DNA of 64,000 bases, from the NCBI GenBank assembly GCA_023374045.1, contig CM041780.1:171736085-171800084 (forward strand), written 5' to 3'. Positions 13,749 through 26,161 of the stretch are shown here, in pieces. A program made the translations under genes and the position numbers. The stretch comes from Limonium bicolor (lineage: Eukaryota; Streptophyta; Magnoliopsida; Caryophyllales; Plumbaginaceae). The notes below the pieces were generated by a model. It was not told the origin of the DNA and did no database searches. It was given only the letters and a program-made list of their open reading frames with translations. Every line of letters starts with the position of its first letter. Positions within the stretch are counted from its first letter, which is position 1.

Positions 13749-13793
13749 GCAGCGAAAGCTGACCCCCTAGGGGGAACGTTTTTAGTGTGCAGG
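13749..13793 (+). promoter_or_regulatory. Tandem hairpins before TGTGCAG, LARD 5' LTR
   Basis: CAGC-GAAA-GCTG (a GNRA-type loop), then CCCCC-TA-GGGGG, then TTTTTAGTGTGCAG|GTACC. Homologous in layout to the A, B, C and D LTR structures; repeated at 23501-23544. Confidence 0.6.
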
Positions 13794-14163
13794 TACCGAA
13801 GCAGACATGGTCGCAATAAGAGACCGGTGACAACGTAGATTGTAGAAAGTAGTATTGGACTTGTGGCCTTGAAGTAGTAGTGTACTAAGGGAGTACGCCT
13901 TGTGTATTGCTAGTATGTATATGCGAGGAATGGGTAGATATAGACTCTTAAGGAGTACGAATGGAATTGAAGGAGGTATGGTATTTGTATAGGGAATTTA
14001 GTAAACTCGGATATGTACATTGTATTGTATAGTATCGTAAAGGACAAAGTGTTGGATGGAATATCGAAGTATTTATTTGGTAAGTGGAGTATGTATTGTA
14101 GGTGTGTAGTACTTGGGATTCCGGTCCATCAGACCGATGCTGTATGTAGTAATAGTAGCCTTA

Positions 14164-14183
14164 TTAGTCACGTGGGTGACTAA
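14164..14183 (+). promoter_or_regulatory. CACGTG-centred hairpin, LARD 5' LTR
   Basis: TTAGTCAC-GTG-GGTGACTAA, an inverted repeat about 110 bp before the LTR end. In LTR C the matching position reads GTTAACCAC-GTG-GGTGGTTAAC, with compensating base changes. Confidence 0.5.
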
Positions 14184-14292
14184 CAGCATTGTATCACCCG
14201 CCGGATGTAAGTATGTATCCGCTGCGTGAATCTGGAAGCACGAGGAGATTGGACGGTAATGACAGCATTAACGGTAGGGGTGTTACAAAAAA

Positions 14293-14320
14293 TGGTATCA
14301 GAGTGAAGTATCGCTCTGAT
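14293..14320 (+). promoter_or_regulatory. Primer-binding site and hairpin, LARD
   Basis: TGGTATCAGAGT, 5 bases after the LTR, is complementary (one mismatch) to the 3' end of initiator tRNA-Met. ATCAGAGTGA pairs with TCGCTCTGAT across the loop AGTA, one G-T pair, so part of the PBS can be sequestered in a hairpin. Confidence 0.85.
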
Positions 14321-17300
14321 GACTGGAAATACCGAGTTAGGAAATAGAAGCTTAGGGCTAAGGGCTGAGTGTTAGCATTAGAGATATGCCAGTAGGGACT
14401 CCCGGTGAGTACAAGATACCTGCAATACCAGACCCACCCTCCACAAACCCACTGTATAACTTGGGAAAGGACGCCAGAGAGAAGTAAAGTCCTCTCATAC
14501 TCGGGGAAACCCGATCTGGCAGATGTGAAGCAATCACACAGTAACAAGAACCGACATATGGTAGATTCCAAGAATTGTAAGTCCCGGAGATGGATCCCGG
14601 TTGAACAACAATACCCGCACTTAATAGCGGTAGGATGAGCACTCCAATCACAAGGAGGCTGCAACTTACAACAGCATGGGGCGACGTGCTCTGCAGTCGC
14701 GAAACCTAGCTAACCAACCAGCAGCAGGAAGGAAGCACTAACCGCGCAACGGAATGGGAAAAGGAGTAGTAATGGAACCCGAGACACAAGTCTGCGGGAC
14801 AGCAGTAGCTAGACAAAACCACCAAGGGTATACCAGTTGACTAAGGACATAGTCAGGAGTGGTTAACTCCGAAACTACAATGCCAAAAGGTTACAATACC
14901 TGGCCGACATAGCTTATACAACTACAAGGACATCCACGGGATATGAACCGATAGGACTACAAGAGTAGTGCCTAAACAAGCTAAGGCTCAATAACCACAA
15001 TAAATGTGTGGGAACGAGCAACAAGGAATAACACTAAACCAAATCAAAGGGAATCTCCAAGGATTGGAGAAGTACCCAGATCTACGACAGCCATGTTCAG
15101 ATCACTGAGAAGCCACCCAAAGGATCGAGTATCCCAATCATAAATCAATAAGATCAAGGGAAGAGTCAACGAGACTATCAAATATAAGCGGAAACCATAC
15201 CAAGACTGGTATAGGATTACCCGAAAACCACCAGTACCATGCACTTGCCACGACAAGTGCAGTAAGAACAGAAATACATAAGGGAACTCTAACACACCAC
15301 AGGTACATAGTAATGTACCGTGACTACGATGAAGCAACTACAGGATCACAAATCCTGAAACTGAAGGAATGGAACCAGGGAAAGGCCTAACGGCCCGACC
15401 ACAGTATTTAGAACATACCAGTCAGCGAGAAGCTAGACTTGGTCAAGACCTCAAGCATGGCTATGCCATGAGAGACTTCCTTTAACACCGAACCATAATT
15501 TTAAAACCCAGATTTTCCTTTCAAAACCACAACCTTTCTTTTAAACCTTGGATTTAAAACCAAACCAACAGAATTACGGTGAGTATCATGGAATGATACA
15601 AGAGGAGTTGACAATAGAATACTTCACCTAGGCGTGTGACGAACACTACGAGTGTACCCAATTACGGGATATGGGACAACCGCACTCTGAAGGAGCTTGC
15701 GGGCCTGACATATAGTTGGGTAAGTGGTAACGTATCAACATGGTACCCCACATATGTATACATGTAGTGAACGGCACACGGGAAGTAGTCAACTCCGCTC
15801 TACGGACTATGAGTGAAGTCAAACCAGAACAGCTGGACACCCCAGTCAATCAAGTAAAAAGGAACCCAGAGAACCTACTCGAAAGCAAGGAGTAAGAACT
15901 AGAAAGTGCAAGGGGCACAGACTAGTGAGTATAGACATTGGATATGTCTCAAGGACATCAAACAAATACGTGATAGCTGGAAAGTATACCCAGCCTAAAC
16001 ACAGTAAGGAAATTGCCTAACGTGAACACCACAATGCTCAACAAACGGGATAGAACTCCCAAGAGTAACCCTAAAATTACCACAAAGCATAATCCATCAT
16101 CGAAGAGGATATTAAGTATAAACAGTCCACCCAGGAACGGGAGAACATGATAACCCACAAGAGATGACTCAAACTATGATACCACAAGGCGGTATAGTGG
16201 GTGTAACCCATCATAAACATTGGCCTGATGTACGGCGTAACTAACAACACCCAGGAGCAATCCTTGAAGGGTGTTTGAGTTAACACCAATCAAACAAAGC
16301 GTCATGAAGAGAGCACGGAAACCAGAACGAACACTCGGTTAGGACACCGAAGGGATTTCACTTAACAGGAAATACCCTCAACCGCAAGGAAGGCACTGAT
16401 TAGCACCAGCTTGCCAAAAGGGCCTCCTATGAACGGAAACGTGATGTCACGACTTACCATGGAGCCCAGCAATATCTCCATCCTATGACGATATACAGGG
16501 AGTGGAAACATGTATAAGCAGCTTGCAAAGAGCATGGCTTGCAGCAATAAGGCTTAAAAGCCATCAACCAACTATGTTATGTAAACCTTAACGGTTGCAA
16601 AACCCACACCATTTGATAACAAGACTTGCAAGAGATATTGTCTCGTACGACAAGAAATCAACAACTAGACCATCAATTCTAATCCAACATCCTGAGTGGC
16701 TTGGAGTAATGGTCAACTCAGTGTCACTGTCACTAGAGCATCAATCTAGTAAACAGTTGACAAGTTTTAAATTACCTTCATGCCTTCTGTAGCAATGGTA
16801 ACACAGAGGCATAAGAATCGTGATAATGCCAACATTGGCCTAGTCCACACTTGGACACTACGAGAAACCCAAGGGAAGGTACCCCTCGTTAACCGAAGAC
16901 CACCAATGTGGTGATGGTGTGAACCCTTAGGAAAGGCTTCCATCCACTATAACAATTAAGCCTATGCAATAGATATTGCCAAGGGGCAATGGAATAAGGA
17001 AATGAGGTTTCCAAACCATTACGACTTAAGGGAGTAAGTATATCCCATATGCACCCAAGCATGTGGTGAACCATTGTGTAAACATCAATATGACAAACCT
17101 CGTCACGAGACCTATGAGTGGAGACAACCCCTCAACAAGAACCTTCACTTGTCAGTGATAAAATACCCTTCAATTGAAGAACGGGACCAGAAAACCCTCG
17201 AAGTTCTTGGGATGTCCCGGTGATGTACATACAAGTAAAACTACACAGCTAGAGCCTATAACCAATGCTCAGCATTATGGACACAGTAATTGTCAAAAAC

Positions 17301-18569
17301 AATCAATGTGAGAGCACATTGCACATCACAAATGACCAACGCTCAAGAGAGCTTGTAACACGATAAACCACTTCATCCTTGGTCAACTAAGATATTTGAC
17401 AAATTATGTCACAAATGAGGAAATAATGTGAGGTAAGCTAACCTACACATGAAACCAGAATTGAAATGAAGCATCTCCACATTGGGAAGAAAATAGTATT
17501 GCGATATACTACGACAACCGTCATATACACGAACATAGGAAACCCTTGGTGTATTCACACCATAAGGGGATGGTGTGCAACAAGCGATCGCTATGAGGAA
17601 CTAGTAAGACAACGGAACAGAGTAATAAGATGACAGGAAGAAATATTCATTTCTATCACATAAGTGATTTACTGTCAAGCGTTTACGCCTCTACACTCTG
17701 TATGACTGAGTGTTTTGGTATTGCTCTTGTACAGCTAATGATCTAGTGGGATAGCGAGGGATATAGGAAATGTAAATGGTAGTAACCCTTCTTTTCACCA
17801 ACGAACGTGGCACAAGCCAGCTAAGCAAGCTTAGCAACAAACCGTGCAGCCTAAGGCCAAAGAAGCACGAAGAGTGTGAAACACACTAACACTCACAAAT
17901 GTGAATTCCGATGGAATAAAAAAAAGGGGTGAAAGGAGACTTCAGAAAGTCACTAGGACCGACGCATATCAATGCAAGGTCATACAAGTAAAGGACACTT
18001 GTACTGAACCAGAAGAACTGGTGTAATCCGGAAGCTATTGATAATAGAGGAAGCACTACGTTAAGTGGTGACTTAACCTCGCCCGATAATAAGTCAGAGG
18101 AGCTTAGTGAATCACGGGAGTACGAGTGGTATACATAATAGATTGCCAGAGAGCTGGTTATAAATCTTAAACTCATTGAGTTCAAACAACGGTAAAAGAA
18201 TACTACACCGTTAGTACACCTTATTCCCATAACGAAGGGATAAAAGAGGCGATGAGTAGCACATTTGGAATAACCAAAGCAATAAAGTACTAAGATTATC
18301 AGGGTCGCGCAACAGAAGCTAGGGCCCTAGCTAGGAGATAATATACCTAGTAAGTATAATAGAAGGGCTATTAATGCCTTGAAGCCTAATAGGCTAGAAC
18401 CGAATTAATGATGAGTTAAATAAACTCGTATAGGAATCCTGGTGCAAAGACTAACCATTGGTATGGTTAAGTCCCTTTGACCAGAGCATATTGTATAGTA
18501 TACCGTAGTGAAGCTAAACGCTTCAGATTGCCCAAATCGGTAAACCAATGTTTAATATTAACATATGGG

Positions 18570-18607
18570 AGATTACGTGGGCGTAATCCCTTTTAAGGGG
18601 GTAGAGC
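18570..18607 (+). promoter_or_regulatory. Second hairpin plus polypurine tract, LARD
   Basis: GATTACG-TGGG-CGTAATC followed by CCTTTTAAGGGGGTAGAGCG. It corresponds to the module after pol in element C (57108-57142) although this element has no pol, and its stem differs by compensating changes. Confidence 0.6.
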
Positions 18608-19777
18608 GAAAACCGCTAGTAAGTTTCATGAAGAAAACACATAAATGTGCATAGCACAAATGAGGAACGAATTGATGATTGATGCCTATGTTAAACAAAC
18701 AAATAGTATTCATATACGAAATCGTGGTAATTAGGCATGAGAGATGCAAATACCATAGGATGGATATACCTACCTTGTAACACAATGTAAGAGTATTAGT
18801 AAAAGAAAAGTATGAGTAGTGGGCGGAATCCACAAGTAGTAACCTTGGAAGAAGTAGTACAAATGATGAGAGTAGTAGTAGATGAATGAAGTCTAGGGGT
18901 AGTGTATACCTAGGTAAATGATTGGAAGTAAATTGAGGACACAAAATTTTACTAGTATGGTAATCCCTAGTCAGAATATTGGAGAGTGATGGATGAAAGT
19001 AGAGAAGATTGATGAAATGAGCACTTAGGTATTGAACCTAGAGGTAAGTATTTGGGAAGTATATTGAGAATGATTGATGGACGGGATTCCATCCTTTGGA
19101 GATGTGTGAAATTGTAATTATAACTAGAAAGGGTAAAAAGATAGAAAATGGAAACAATTAAATTATTTGTTTATTTGAATCTGATGTAGGAAGTCGAACT
19201 TGATCTGATCAGATCAAGGGAAACCGAACACAAATTGGAGTGGAAAGATAGTTCAACACTGGTGCTGATCACATCAGGGTCGAACGATTCTTGAAGCTCC
19301 CCTCAAGTGGTCACAAGAATCACGCATAGGATAGATGTAATGAATATAAATTGAAATTGGGAGTTGTATGCTGTAGAAGGATTTCTAATTAGCTGTTGGA
19401 AGGATTTTCCTTAGACTGAGAATGAAGATTTGGTTAGAAGCTTATATCGGAGAGGATAGCAATGTAGCATGTTGTATTATTCCAAGGGCAGCGGGACATA
19501 GAGGAGTCCTGTGTCTAGATGACCGGAGTGCCTGTAGGATTGTAATGTGTATTGCATTGCTTTGGGGATAGCTTTGCACTGTATGTATGTTTAGATTTTG
19601 TAATGAGGAACTGGATGGCTGGTAGTAATGTGGATTTGAGTAAGTATTGTACATTGGTAAGGTATGGAGAGTAGAAACCTGGAGTAATGGATTTAGGAAT
19701 TGTAAGGAGGAAGAATGTACGGCTTTTGGCATAGACAAGTATGAACGAGCAAGTATCGTAATCCTATAACCTTGAGC

Positions 19778-19811
19778 AACTTTGAGGACAAAGTTGTTAA
19801 GGGGGGTAGAT
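19778..19811 (+). promoter_or_regulatory. Polypurine tract and hairpin, LARD 3' end
   Basis: AACTTTG-AGGA-CAAAGTT, then GTTAAGGGGGGTAGAT directly before the TGAAAT of the 3' LTR. Confidence 0.85.
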
Positions 19812-22800
19812 TGAAATATCCCAAACTTAAATATAGTGATTAAGATTATTCTAATCCTTATTTATGAGCCTAATAATGCTTAAGTAGTATTGGTGAGGAA
19901 AAATAAAACAAAAAGAAATAAAGAAACGCTTAAAAAGCAAAAAATGCTAAATAAACGTTAAATAACCATAGGAGGTATGAGACCCCGGATAGCGTATTAT
20001 ATGGATTCCAAAGGTTCAATAAGACCTAAATAATATATGGGAACAACTCCCGAAGAAAACGGATCCAAATAATGAATTAAAACGCTAATAGAGCTTTAGA
20101 GCACATTTTTCGAGAAAACCCAAAAACGTGACTTTAAGTGGTCAAACGGACCCGAAAAATTATAAATCATTAAATAACAACTATTAAGCATTTATGGAAG
20201 CTTATTAACCAATAAAAATAATTAAACGAGAAAATTCCAGAAAACGGGCCCGGTTAGTAATAGTACCTAAACCGGGTAAAATAACGAGCGTTTTCTGTAA
20301 AAGACGAAAAACGCTCCAGCTAGTATAACAGTAGGGGACCGGTTTTTAATGGGTTAAATAACCCCTCACACACACATGTAACTAGTTAACAAATAAAGAG
20401 AATCAAAAAGCAAAAGAGTAAAGTAAAAAGCTACTTTACCCTCTTCTCTCACCTCACTCTCTCATTTCCCTCATCTCTCTCCTACCCTCTTCTCCCCCAC
20501 CGATTTCTCTCTCTTGTCCCTCCTATGCTGGATGATTTTTGAAGCTCCAAGAAGCTCCAATGGCTTCTCTACTTTGACTCCATGCTCCACCTCCATGTGA
20601 GCTCCAAATGCAAAAATAAATATATATTCTTGCTCCCCTCATTCTCCCCTACACTTCCCTCTTTTTAAAATTCCAAAATGACGAAGTTCATTTTCGTGGG
20701 TATACCCCATTGGTGAAGAAAATAGCATCAATGTGTAGCTTGGAGTCCTCTCTCCATTAAAGTAAAAATCTTCATGAAAATCCCATGTTTTCTCCACCTC
20801 CTTTGGTAACCGATTTTTACCTCCTTATAATACTCCATTTTCTCTCTCTCTTTTGAGCATATTATCAACCTTACAATGGTGGTGGATTCACCTTCTTGAA
20901 CCAAGGGCTAAAACCCCTCCTAAAACACTCTAAAGGTAAACCCTAGAAATCTTGTTATAAACACTTCAATGAATTAGTGTTAATTTAAGGGTTAGTAAAT
21001 TAATTGCAATTGTTTTGTGTTCATGGGGTGATGGGAATGGAGTTTGGCAACTCCATTCCCCACATAACCGATTTTGAGACAAGAAAGGAAGAAGGAGGAA
21101 AAAGTGAGAAAGAAAGAAGGAAATATAAGCTCAAGGTAAGAGCTCTTTCCTAATACTAAATTTTGATGCATTAAAGTAATGGGAATGGGTAAACCAATTT
21201 TAAAGAACCCAAACGTTGTATTAGTATTGAAGTTGTGGAAGTTCGAGTATTTAAGAGCAAGTATTTGAATTGTAGGCTTTGGAGCCAAATGTGATGTGTA
21301 TGTGTATTGGAATTGTGGATTGAGAAAGTATTGATGAATTTATACTTGTATGTGTGCTGGTAGAACCCTTGTGGTTTGGCTAGAATAGGGATGAATTTGA
21401 TGAGAAAGGAGGTGTGTGGATAAGTAAGAAAAGTAGGTGAACTATGGTGAAATTTTAGTAGGAATAGTGCATTAAGGATGACTTGGTGAATGGGAGAACC
21501 AAGGTATGTATTGGGTTTAGTAGAGATGTTTAGAAACCATAGATAGATTATTATAGTAGGTGAAGTCAAGGGTATAAAATCTGTAACAAGAGTTGTTGAA
21601 TTGTATTGGAGAAACTAGGAGAGTTTGTGTGCAAGACCTAGTAAAAGGAGTGTTGTACTTGAAGAGGCATGATAATGCATTGTAGGCCTTGGAAATGGAA
21701 TTTGGAGATGAAACTATATATGGAGGAAGTAGGAACTAAAATCTGTAGCAAAACAGAACTAGGAAGGATGTGTATAAGTGTTGAAAGGGAAATGTAGAAA
21801 ATGTATGTGTGAATTAGTATGGAGAGGAGTAATGAATTGGTAATGGATTTAGACATGTTTAGAAGTTTAATTAGGTGCTTAAACATGTGGGATTAAGTGT
21901 AGGAACATTTGGGAATTAATTAGGCAAAGTGAGGATTGTAACAGATTTTGAAAATGTCAAAATCTGTAGGAATTGTAGCAGGGTCCGGGACTTAAGTCCA
22001 GGACTAAGTCCCGGACCAACATGTAAAAACTAACCGAGATAGATAGCAGTGGGTGGTCCGGGACTTAGGTCCCATACAAGGACCCGGACCACCCCTTGAA
22101 AAATGGCCGTGAGTTTTGTAAGTTCAAGGTCCGGGACTTGGGTTAAGCATGAAGACCCGGACCAATAGCCAAAATCAGCCGAGAGTGAATTCAATGAATG
22201 GTCCGGGACCTTGGGTGCGGACCAAGTCCCGGACCACCCCCAAAAACTTGCAGAATGTGATTTTTAGGGTTTAAATGATGGGGGATTGCTCGGTAATGGT
22301 TTTAGAAGTTGTTAAGGCCTTGTTTGGTGACCTTTAAAGGCCCTAAGAAGTGTAAAGAAGATTAAGAAGTAATTTAAGAAAGTTGTAAGTTAAAGAACAT
22401 TAAATTAAACTAAAACAACGGGATAACAGGGTAAGTATGGGAGTAGTAACTATGTATGTAGTGTAATGATTAGTATTGATGGAACCGTTTGGCATGTAGC
22501 CGGAGGTTCGAGAATAAGACTCAAGGAACGAGAGTGAACCAAAGGAACAAGGAAACACCCAGTAAAGTAAATCTCGGGAAAAGGTATGATTTCTTCATGC
22601 CCTGTATCCTAATCTGGTTACCCCGATTTGTGTGCTTACTTGATCACCTAATAAGATAAACGCATGAATCGGACTATATTGCACTTACTTGTGCTTGTTT
22701 ACGTTGTTCTCGATATTTGTCTTGAACAATAGTTTGTATAATTCATGAAACATATGAATGATGATGAAGTGTATTTGAATCTTGTATTGTACTTATGTAT

Positions 22801-24028
22801 TGTATTGTATTTCATATGTACGTGTATTGAGCAATGTTTTTGTGTATGTGGCTTGAGTGAATGACTTCTACTAATTCCTAACCACCTAACTCCTAACAAA
22901 AGTACTAAGTAAATTGGAATGAGTAGAAGTCCGATATAGCTTCGGCCACGCGTGAGGATGAGGAGACACAAGAGGTTGGATCCGATTCCTGGTTCTTAAA
23001 CTGGTCCACGGCCCAAATCCCTTAAATGGGTAGCATCCTCGATTGGTGAACCAAGTAAATCCCGGTGGTGGGACAGAGTAGTCCCCGGGTCGGAGGTCCC
23101 GATGACTTGACTTGAGTAAGTAAGTAAGTAAAGTATGAGTATGTATGCGTAAGTATTGTGTAACGAGTAAAAGAGTAATCTCCACCCGATTAACCCGGGT
23201 GGACAAATGAAGCTAACAAATTATTGGGCATTGTTTATGTATTGTGTATGGATTGAGTATGTAATGGGTATGTATTGGGCATGTATCGTGAATGGGTATT
23301 TTGGAAGAAGGTAAGTAAGTATTGTTGGGCTTGTAATCTCTTGGTATGTGCTGGAGTGTATACGTGTATTCCTTGCGTAAGTATTATAGTATTGTGTATA
23401 AGAGCATGTATACATGTATGTTTGAATGAAATCAATTGCATGTATTCGATCAAGTGGTCGGCGTACCCTCACTAGTACGCGGGGTATGCGGTTATCATAT
23501 GCAGCGAAAGCTGACCCCCTAGGGGGAACGTTTTTAGTGTGCAGGTACCGAAGCAGACATGGTCGCAATTAGAGACCGGTGACAACGTAGATTGTAGAAA
23601 GTAGTATTGGACTTGTGGCCTTGAAGTAGTAGTGTACTAAGGGAGTACACCTTGTGTATTGCTAGTATGTATATGCGAGGAATGGGTAGATATAGACTCT
23701 TTAGGAGTACGAATGGAATTGAAGGAGGTATGGTATTTGTATAGGGAATTTAGTGAACTCGGATATGTCTTGTATGTATAGTATCGTAAAGGACAAAGTT
23801 GGGATGGATATCGAAGTCTTTATTTGGTAAGTGGAGTATGTATTGTAGGTGTGTAGTACTCGGATTCCGGTCCATCAGACCGCTGCTATGTAGTAAGTAG
23901 CCTTTTAGTCACGTGGGTGACTAACGACATTGTGTCACCTGCCGGATGTAAGTATGTATCCGCTGCGTGAATCTGGAAGCACGAGGAGGTTGGACGGTAA
24001 TGACAGCATTAACGGTAGGGGTGTTACA
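19812..24028 (+). repeat. 3' LTR of LARD element
   Basis: Starts TGAAATATCCC and ends GGTGTTACA, followed by the CCCTT duplication. Contains the same ordered internal features as the 5' LTR: palindrome cluster 21982-22240, tandem hairpins 23501-23544 and CACGTG hairpin 23905-23924. Confidence 0.93.
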
Positions 24029-24033
24029 CCCTT
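24029..24033. other. Target-site duplication, right copy (CCCTT)
   Basis: Matches 10105-10109. Marks return to element A protease sequence. Confidence 0.9.
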
Positions 24034-24302
24034 AATTCTAATGATGGCTCCTCGGTAGTAGCGAGTGCAACGAACCTTCTCCATAGACTGGAGCGTAACC
24101 ATGAAGTCGGGTAGCTCATCAGTGTCTAGCCCCAACCTTCTCGCAAATGATGCCGAGATAAAGGTATGCGAGGCCCCCGAGTCGAAGAGAACTGATGCCT
24201 CCATTCCATTAATCGGAAAGGTTCCGGTGAGGATAGTACCGCTTGCGTCGGCCTGTGCCTCTGTAAGTATGCTTAGCGCACCTTCCGTACCGAGTCCATA
24301 AC
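24034..24302 (-). pseudogene. Element A protease exon, 5' part
   Basis: On the minus strand it starts after a splice-acceptor-like AATTAG at 24303, and reads through a linker to LFDSGASHTFIS, the DSGA active-site motif of a retroviral-type aspartic protease. It continues to IRIKG, where the LARD is inserted; the remainder resumes at 10109. It is open across this fragment and aligns closely with the protease exon of element C starting at 53731, with the same phase at the intron boundary. Confidence 0.85.
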
Positions 24303-25393
24303 CTAATTGTATTCACAAGCTTCATGAGTAATGATGGTATAACAAGAGTCGTAACAATTAATATGAACAACACTGTCATTTTATTAATAACCATCCTGGT
24401 TACATCATGTGCTCCCTTCTTACATCTCCTTCCTTATCTCATACTGAAAGCATTACATAACTAATATTGTCTAAAGGTTAGGTTTAACCGTCCTGGTCTC
24501 ATGTGTGTCGCACTAATCACTGCTGACGGTGCTGTATTCAGCTTAATTCTCTTAATTCCATGGTACAACATTCTTGATTCTCCCCCCATAACTAATACAT
24601 CTCAAGATTTAAGTACTAACTTATTAGCACGGTCCGCACGCTTCTGCTCGCCGTACAAAAATTCTGCATCATCTCCAATGGACCAAGACACTACGGGTAT
24701 CCCTCTTTTGAGAGACTTTGTTGTCTTGTCCTTATCCTGATGTAATCAGAGTCGTCCATCTTTCTTGTAGAAATTCACAATGCAAAGGTCTGCTTGGATG
24801 TCTGGGATCGGGTCAGCTTCCAGCTGCTGAGCGATCTCCACGACTTGTGTAATAACCGGATGGAACTCTTCAGGTATTCCCGGTGTTGAGACTCCATCTT
24901 GTGCTCGTGGTATGGTAAGTCTTGGCATACGGATTCCAATCCTTGCCTAAGCTCATCATCTTTAACTTCATCCTTGCTCCTCCTGGGTACTCCGGTGTAT
25001 AAAAACCTCCCGGTCCCACTCCTAGTGACATGCATCTCCTGACGAGGTATTTGTGCTTCGGGGGTGTCAGGTAACCCCATAATAAAATATACTGGGGATA
25101 ACCGACATTGTTCGGTTGGAAAGTCTCGGGTTCAATGTCGGTGTCTTCGGGGTTAGGTGTTGAAGGTATGGGATAGCAAATGTTGAAGTTTCCTAAGGTG
25201 GTAATAGGTTATGTCTTACTTAAGTTCTAATCTCATCTTATTCTCATCCAACTCAATTATTCACCAAAGTATGCATGAAATGCGGTGGAAGTAGGTAATT
25301 TATTACTTAATGGTTTATAGCGGTACTGGTCTCGATGCGGTTCAGATCATCGTCCGGTCACCATGTGTTAGTGTGGGTCCCGACTTCTGGTAC
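24303..25393 (-). other. Predicted gag-protease intron of element A, containing AlkB
   Basis: Donor GG|GTACCA at 25393 and acceptor AATTAG at 24304-24303 on the minus strand; 1091 bp. Read through, the frame stops a few codons after the donor (CACTAA). Donor and acceptor positions match intron 3 of element C relative to gag, AlkB and protease. Splicing is predicted only. Confidence 0.6.
24461..25215 (-). pseudogene. AlkB-like 2OG-Fe(II) dioxygenase, decayed copy in element A
   Basis: Minus-strand homolog of the intact AlkB ORF at 63058-63810, clearly diverged from it. Recognisable segments in order are a TPEAQ-type N-terminal part, ADLCIVNFY, the LHQDKD iron-binding HxD segment, PVVSWSIGD, the YHGIK second histidine and the C-terminal RLNLTFRQY with the 2-oxoglutarate-binding arginines. 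The frame changes several times, a TGA interrupts GRL/LHQ near 24745 and a stop falls after LVLKS near 24595. No start codon is preserved at the position used in C. It is a pseudogene, but it shows that AlkB sits in the same place in a second retrotransposon family. Confidence 0.85.
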
Positions 25394-25460
25394 CCGGGGG
25401 GGTTCTGTTTGCAGTTGCTGCGCTCCCTTCTGACTGTCGAATCCAGCTCCTGATCAGTCT
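25394..25460 (-). pseudogene. Element A gag, C-terminal scrap
   Basis: About 67 bp left between the predicted donor and the insertion of element B; aligns in position with the end of gag exon 3 of element C. The rest of gag and the 5' LTR of A should lie right of the B and C insertions, outside the window. Confidence 0.5.
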
Positions 25461-25698
25461 TGTAACACCCTATAATAATAAAACAACAGCGGAAAATAAA
25501 CTAAAGGTGCTACACATCGGGCTCCAAACACCTGATACCAACCTCACCAATTACAACCAGTACAATTAACTAAGTTACGGTCTGAACTTCGAGAAAACTT
25601 AACATAAACATAATTATAATAAAACACATTCACTCTCCATAAACCTAATCCCATCCCAATCACTCATGCTCGTCGTGGCCACCTGTAAATCAATTTGT

Positions 25699-25763
25699 AC
25701 CTGCAAGATGAAACCAAGCAGCCCACCCCGAGAGGGGTGAGTCAGTTCCCTGGAATGGAACTG
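25699..25763 (-). promoter_or_regulatory. Tandem hairpins before CTTGCAG, LTR B
   Basis: Minus strand: CAGTTCC-ATTCCAG-GGAACTG, then CACCCC-TCT-CGGGGTG, then a pyrimidine-rich run to CTTGCAG|GTAC. Both stems differ in sequence from those of A, C and LARD but pair perfectly. Copies lie in B2 and B3 near 33574-33638 and 41461-41530. Confidence 0.6.
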
Positions 25764-26161
25764 GTACAATTCTCCAAAACAAACTTATAAAACATCACTC
25801 TTCAAAATAAAGTAACATGAAAAAAACTCTTAAAAGTAAAACAGAGATAAAGCACTTCAAAACAATCAAGTAAAAGAGAAAAGAAAACAAGACAAAGATA
25901 GAGATAGAGAACTTCCAAAACAAGTCATCCACTTAAGTAGTCACACCACATAGTTAGTAAGCATCTATTGTTGATGTTAGAACCAATTCTGGTTAAGAAG
26001 AGACAGACTCAAGTAGTCACAAGGGACTAGGAATGATATGAATACCCATAACCCGTGGTAGACAGTTTATGTCCCCACCATTTCAGAAAGCTGAATCCCA
26101 TAGACAAGATATACTCAAGAATGGAATAATTTTAACTGGGAGAGATGGCCCCCACCGCCAA

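Larger units (their letters stand above)
10110..14287 (+). repeat. 5' LTR of LARD element
   Basis: Starts TGAAATACCCC and ends GGTGTTACA. Nearly collinear with 19812-24028, differing by scattered substitutions and small indels. Carries candidate splice donors (AGGTAA near 11050, 11222 and 11416), a palindrome cluster, tandem hairpins and a CACGTG-centred hairpin near the end. The 116-codon antisense ORF at 11452-11802 is broken in the other LTR and is not taken as a gene. Confidence 0.93.
14288..19811 (+). other. Non-coding internal region of LARD element
   Basis: 5.5 kb between PBS and polypurine tract with no recognisable gag, protease, RT, RNase H or integrase motif; the ORFs present are short and scattered on both strands. 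The first 70 bases match the leader of element C (PBS hairpin, then CCGAGTTAGGAA). From 18570 it matches the segment that follows pol in C. The interior therefore appears to have replaced gag-pol between conserved ends. Confidence 0.8.
10110..24028 (+). mobile_element. LARD-like non-autonomous LTR retrotransposon, complete
   Basis: A complete insertion in the protease of element A: two LTRs of 4178 and 4217 bp, an initiator-Met primer-binding site, a 5.5-kb internal region, a polypurine tract and matching CCCTT target duplications. No gag or pol is recognisable in any frame. LTR ends, leader and 3' polypurine module match those of the autonomous elements A and C. I infer it is copied by a Tekay-type partner. 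Large LTRs with a conserved non-coding interior define LARDs (large retrotransposon derivatives). Confidence 0.88.

Noticed and set aside
14194..14664. 156-codon minus-strand ORF at the LARD LTR/internal boundary
   Set aside because: Spans the LTR end and PBS on the antisense strand; the protein has no recognisable motif.
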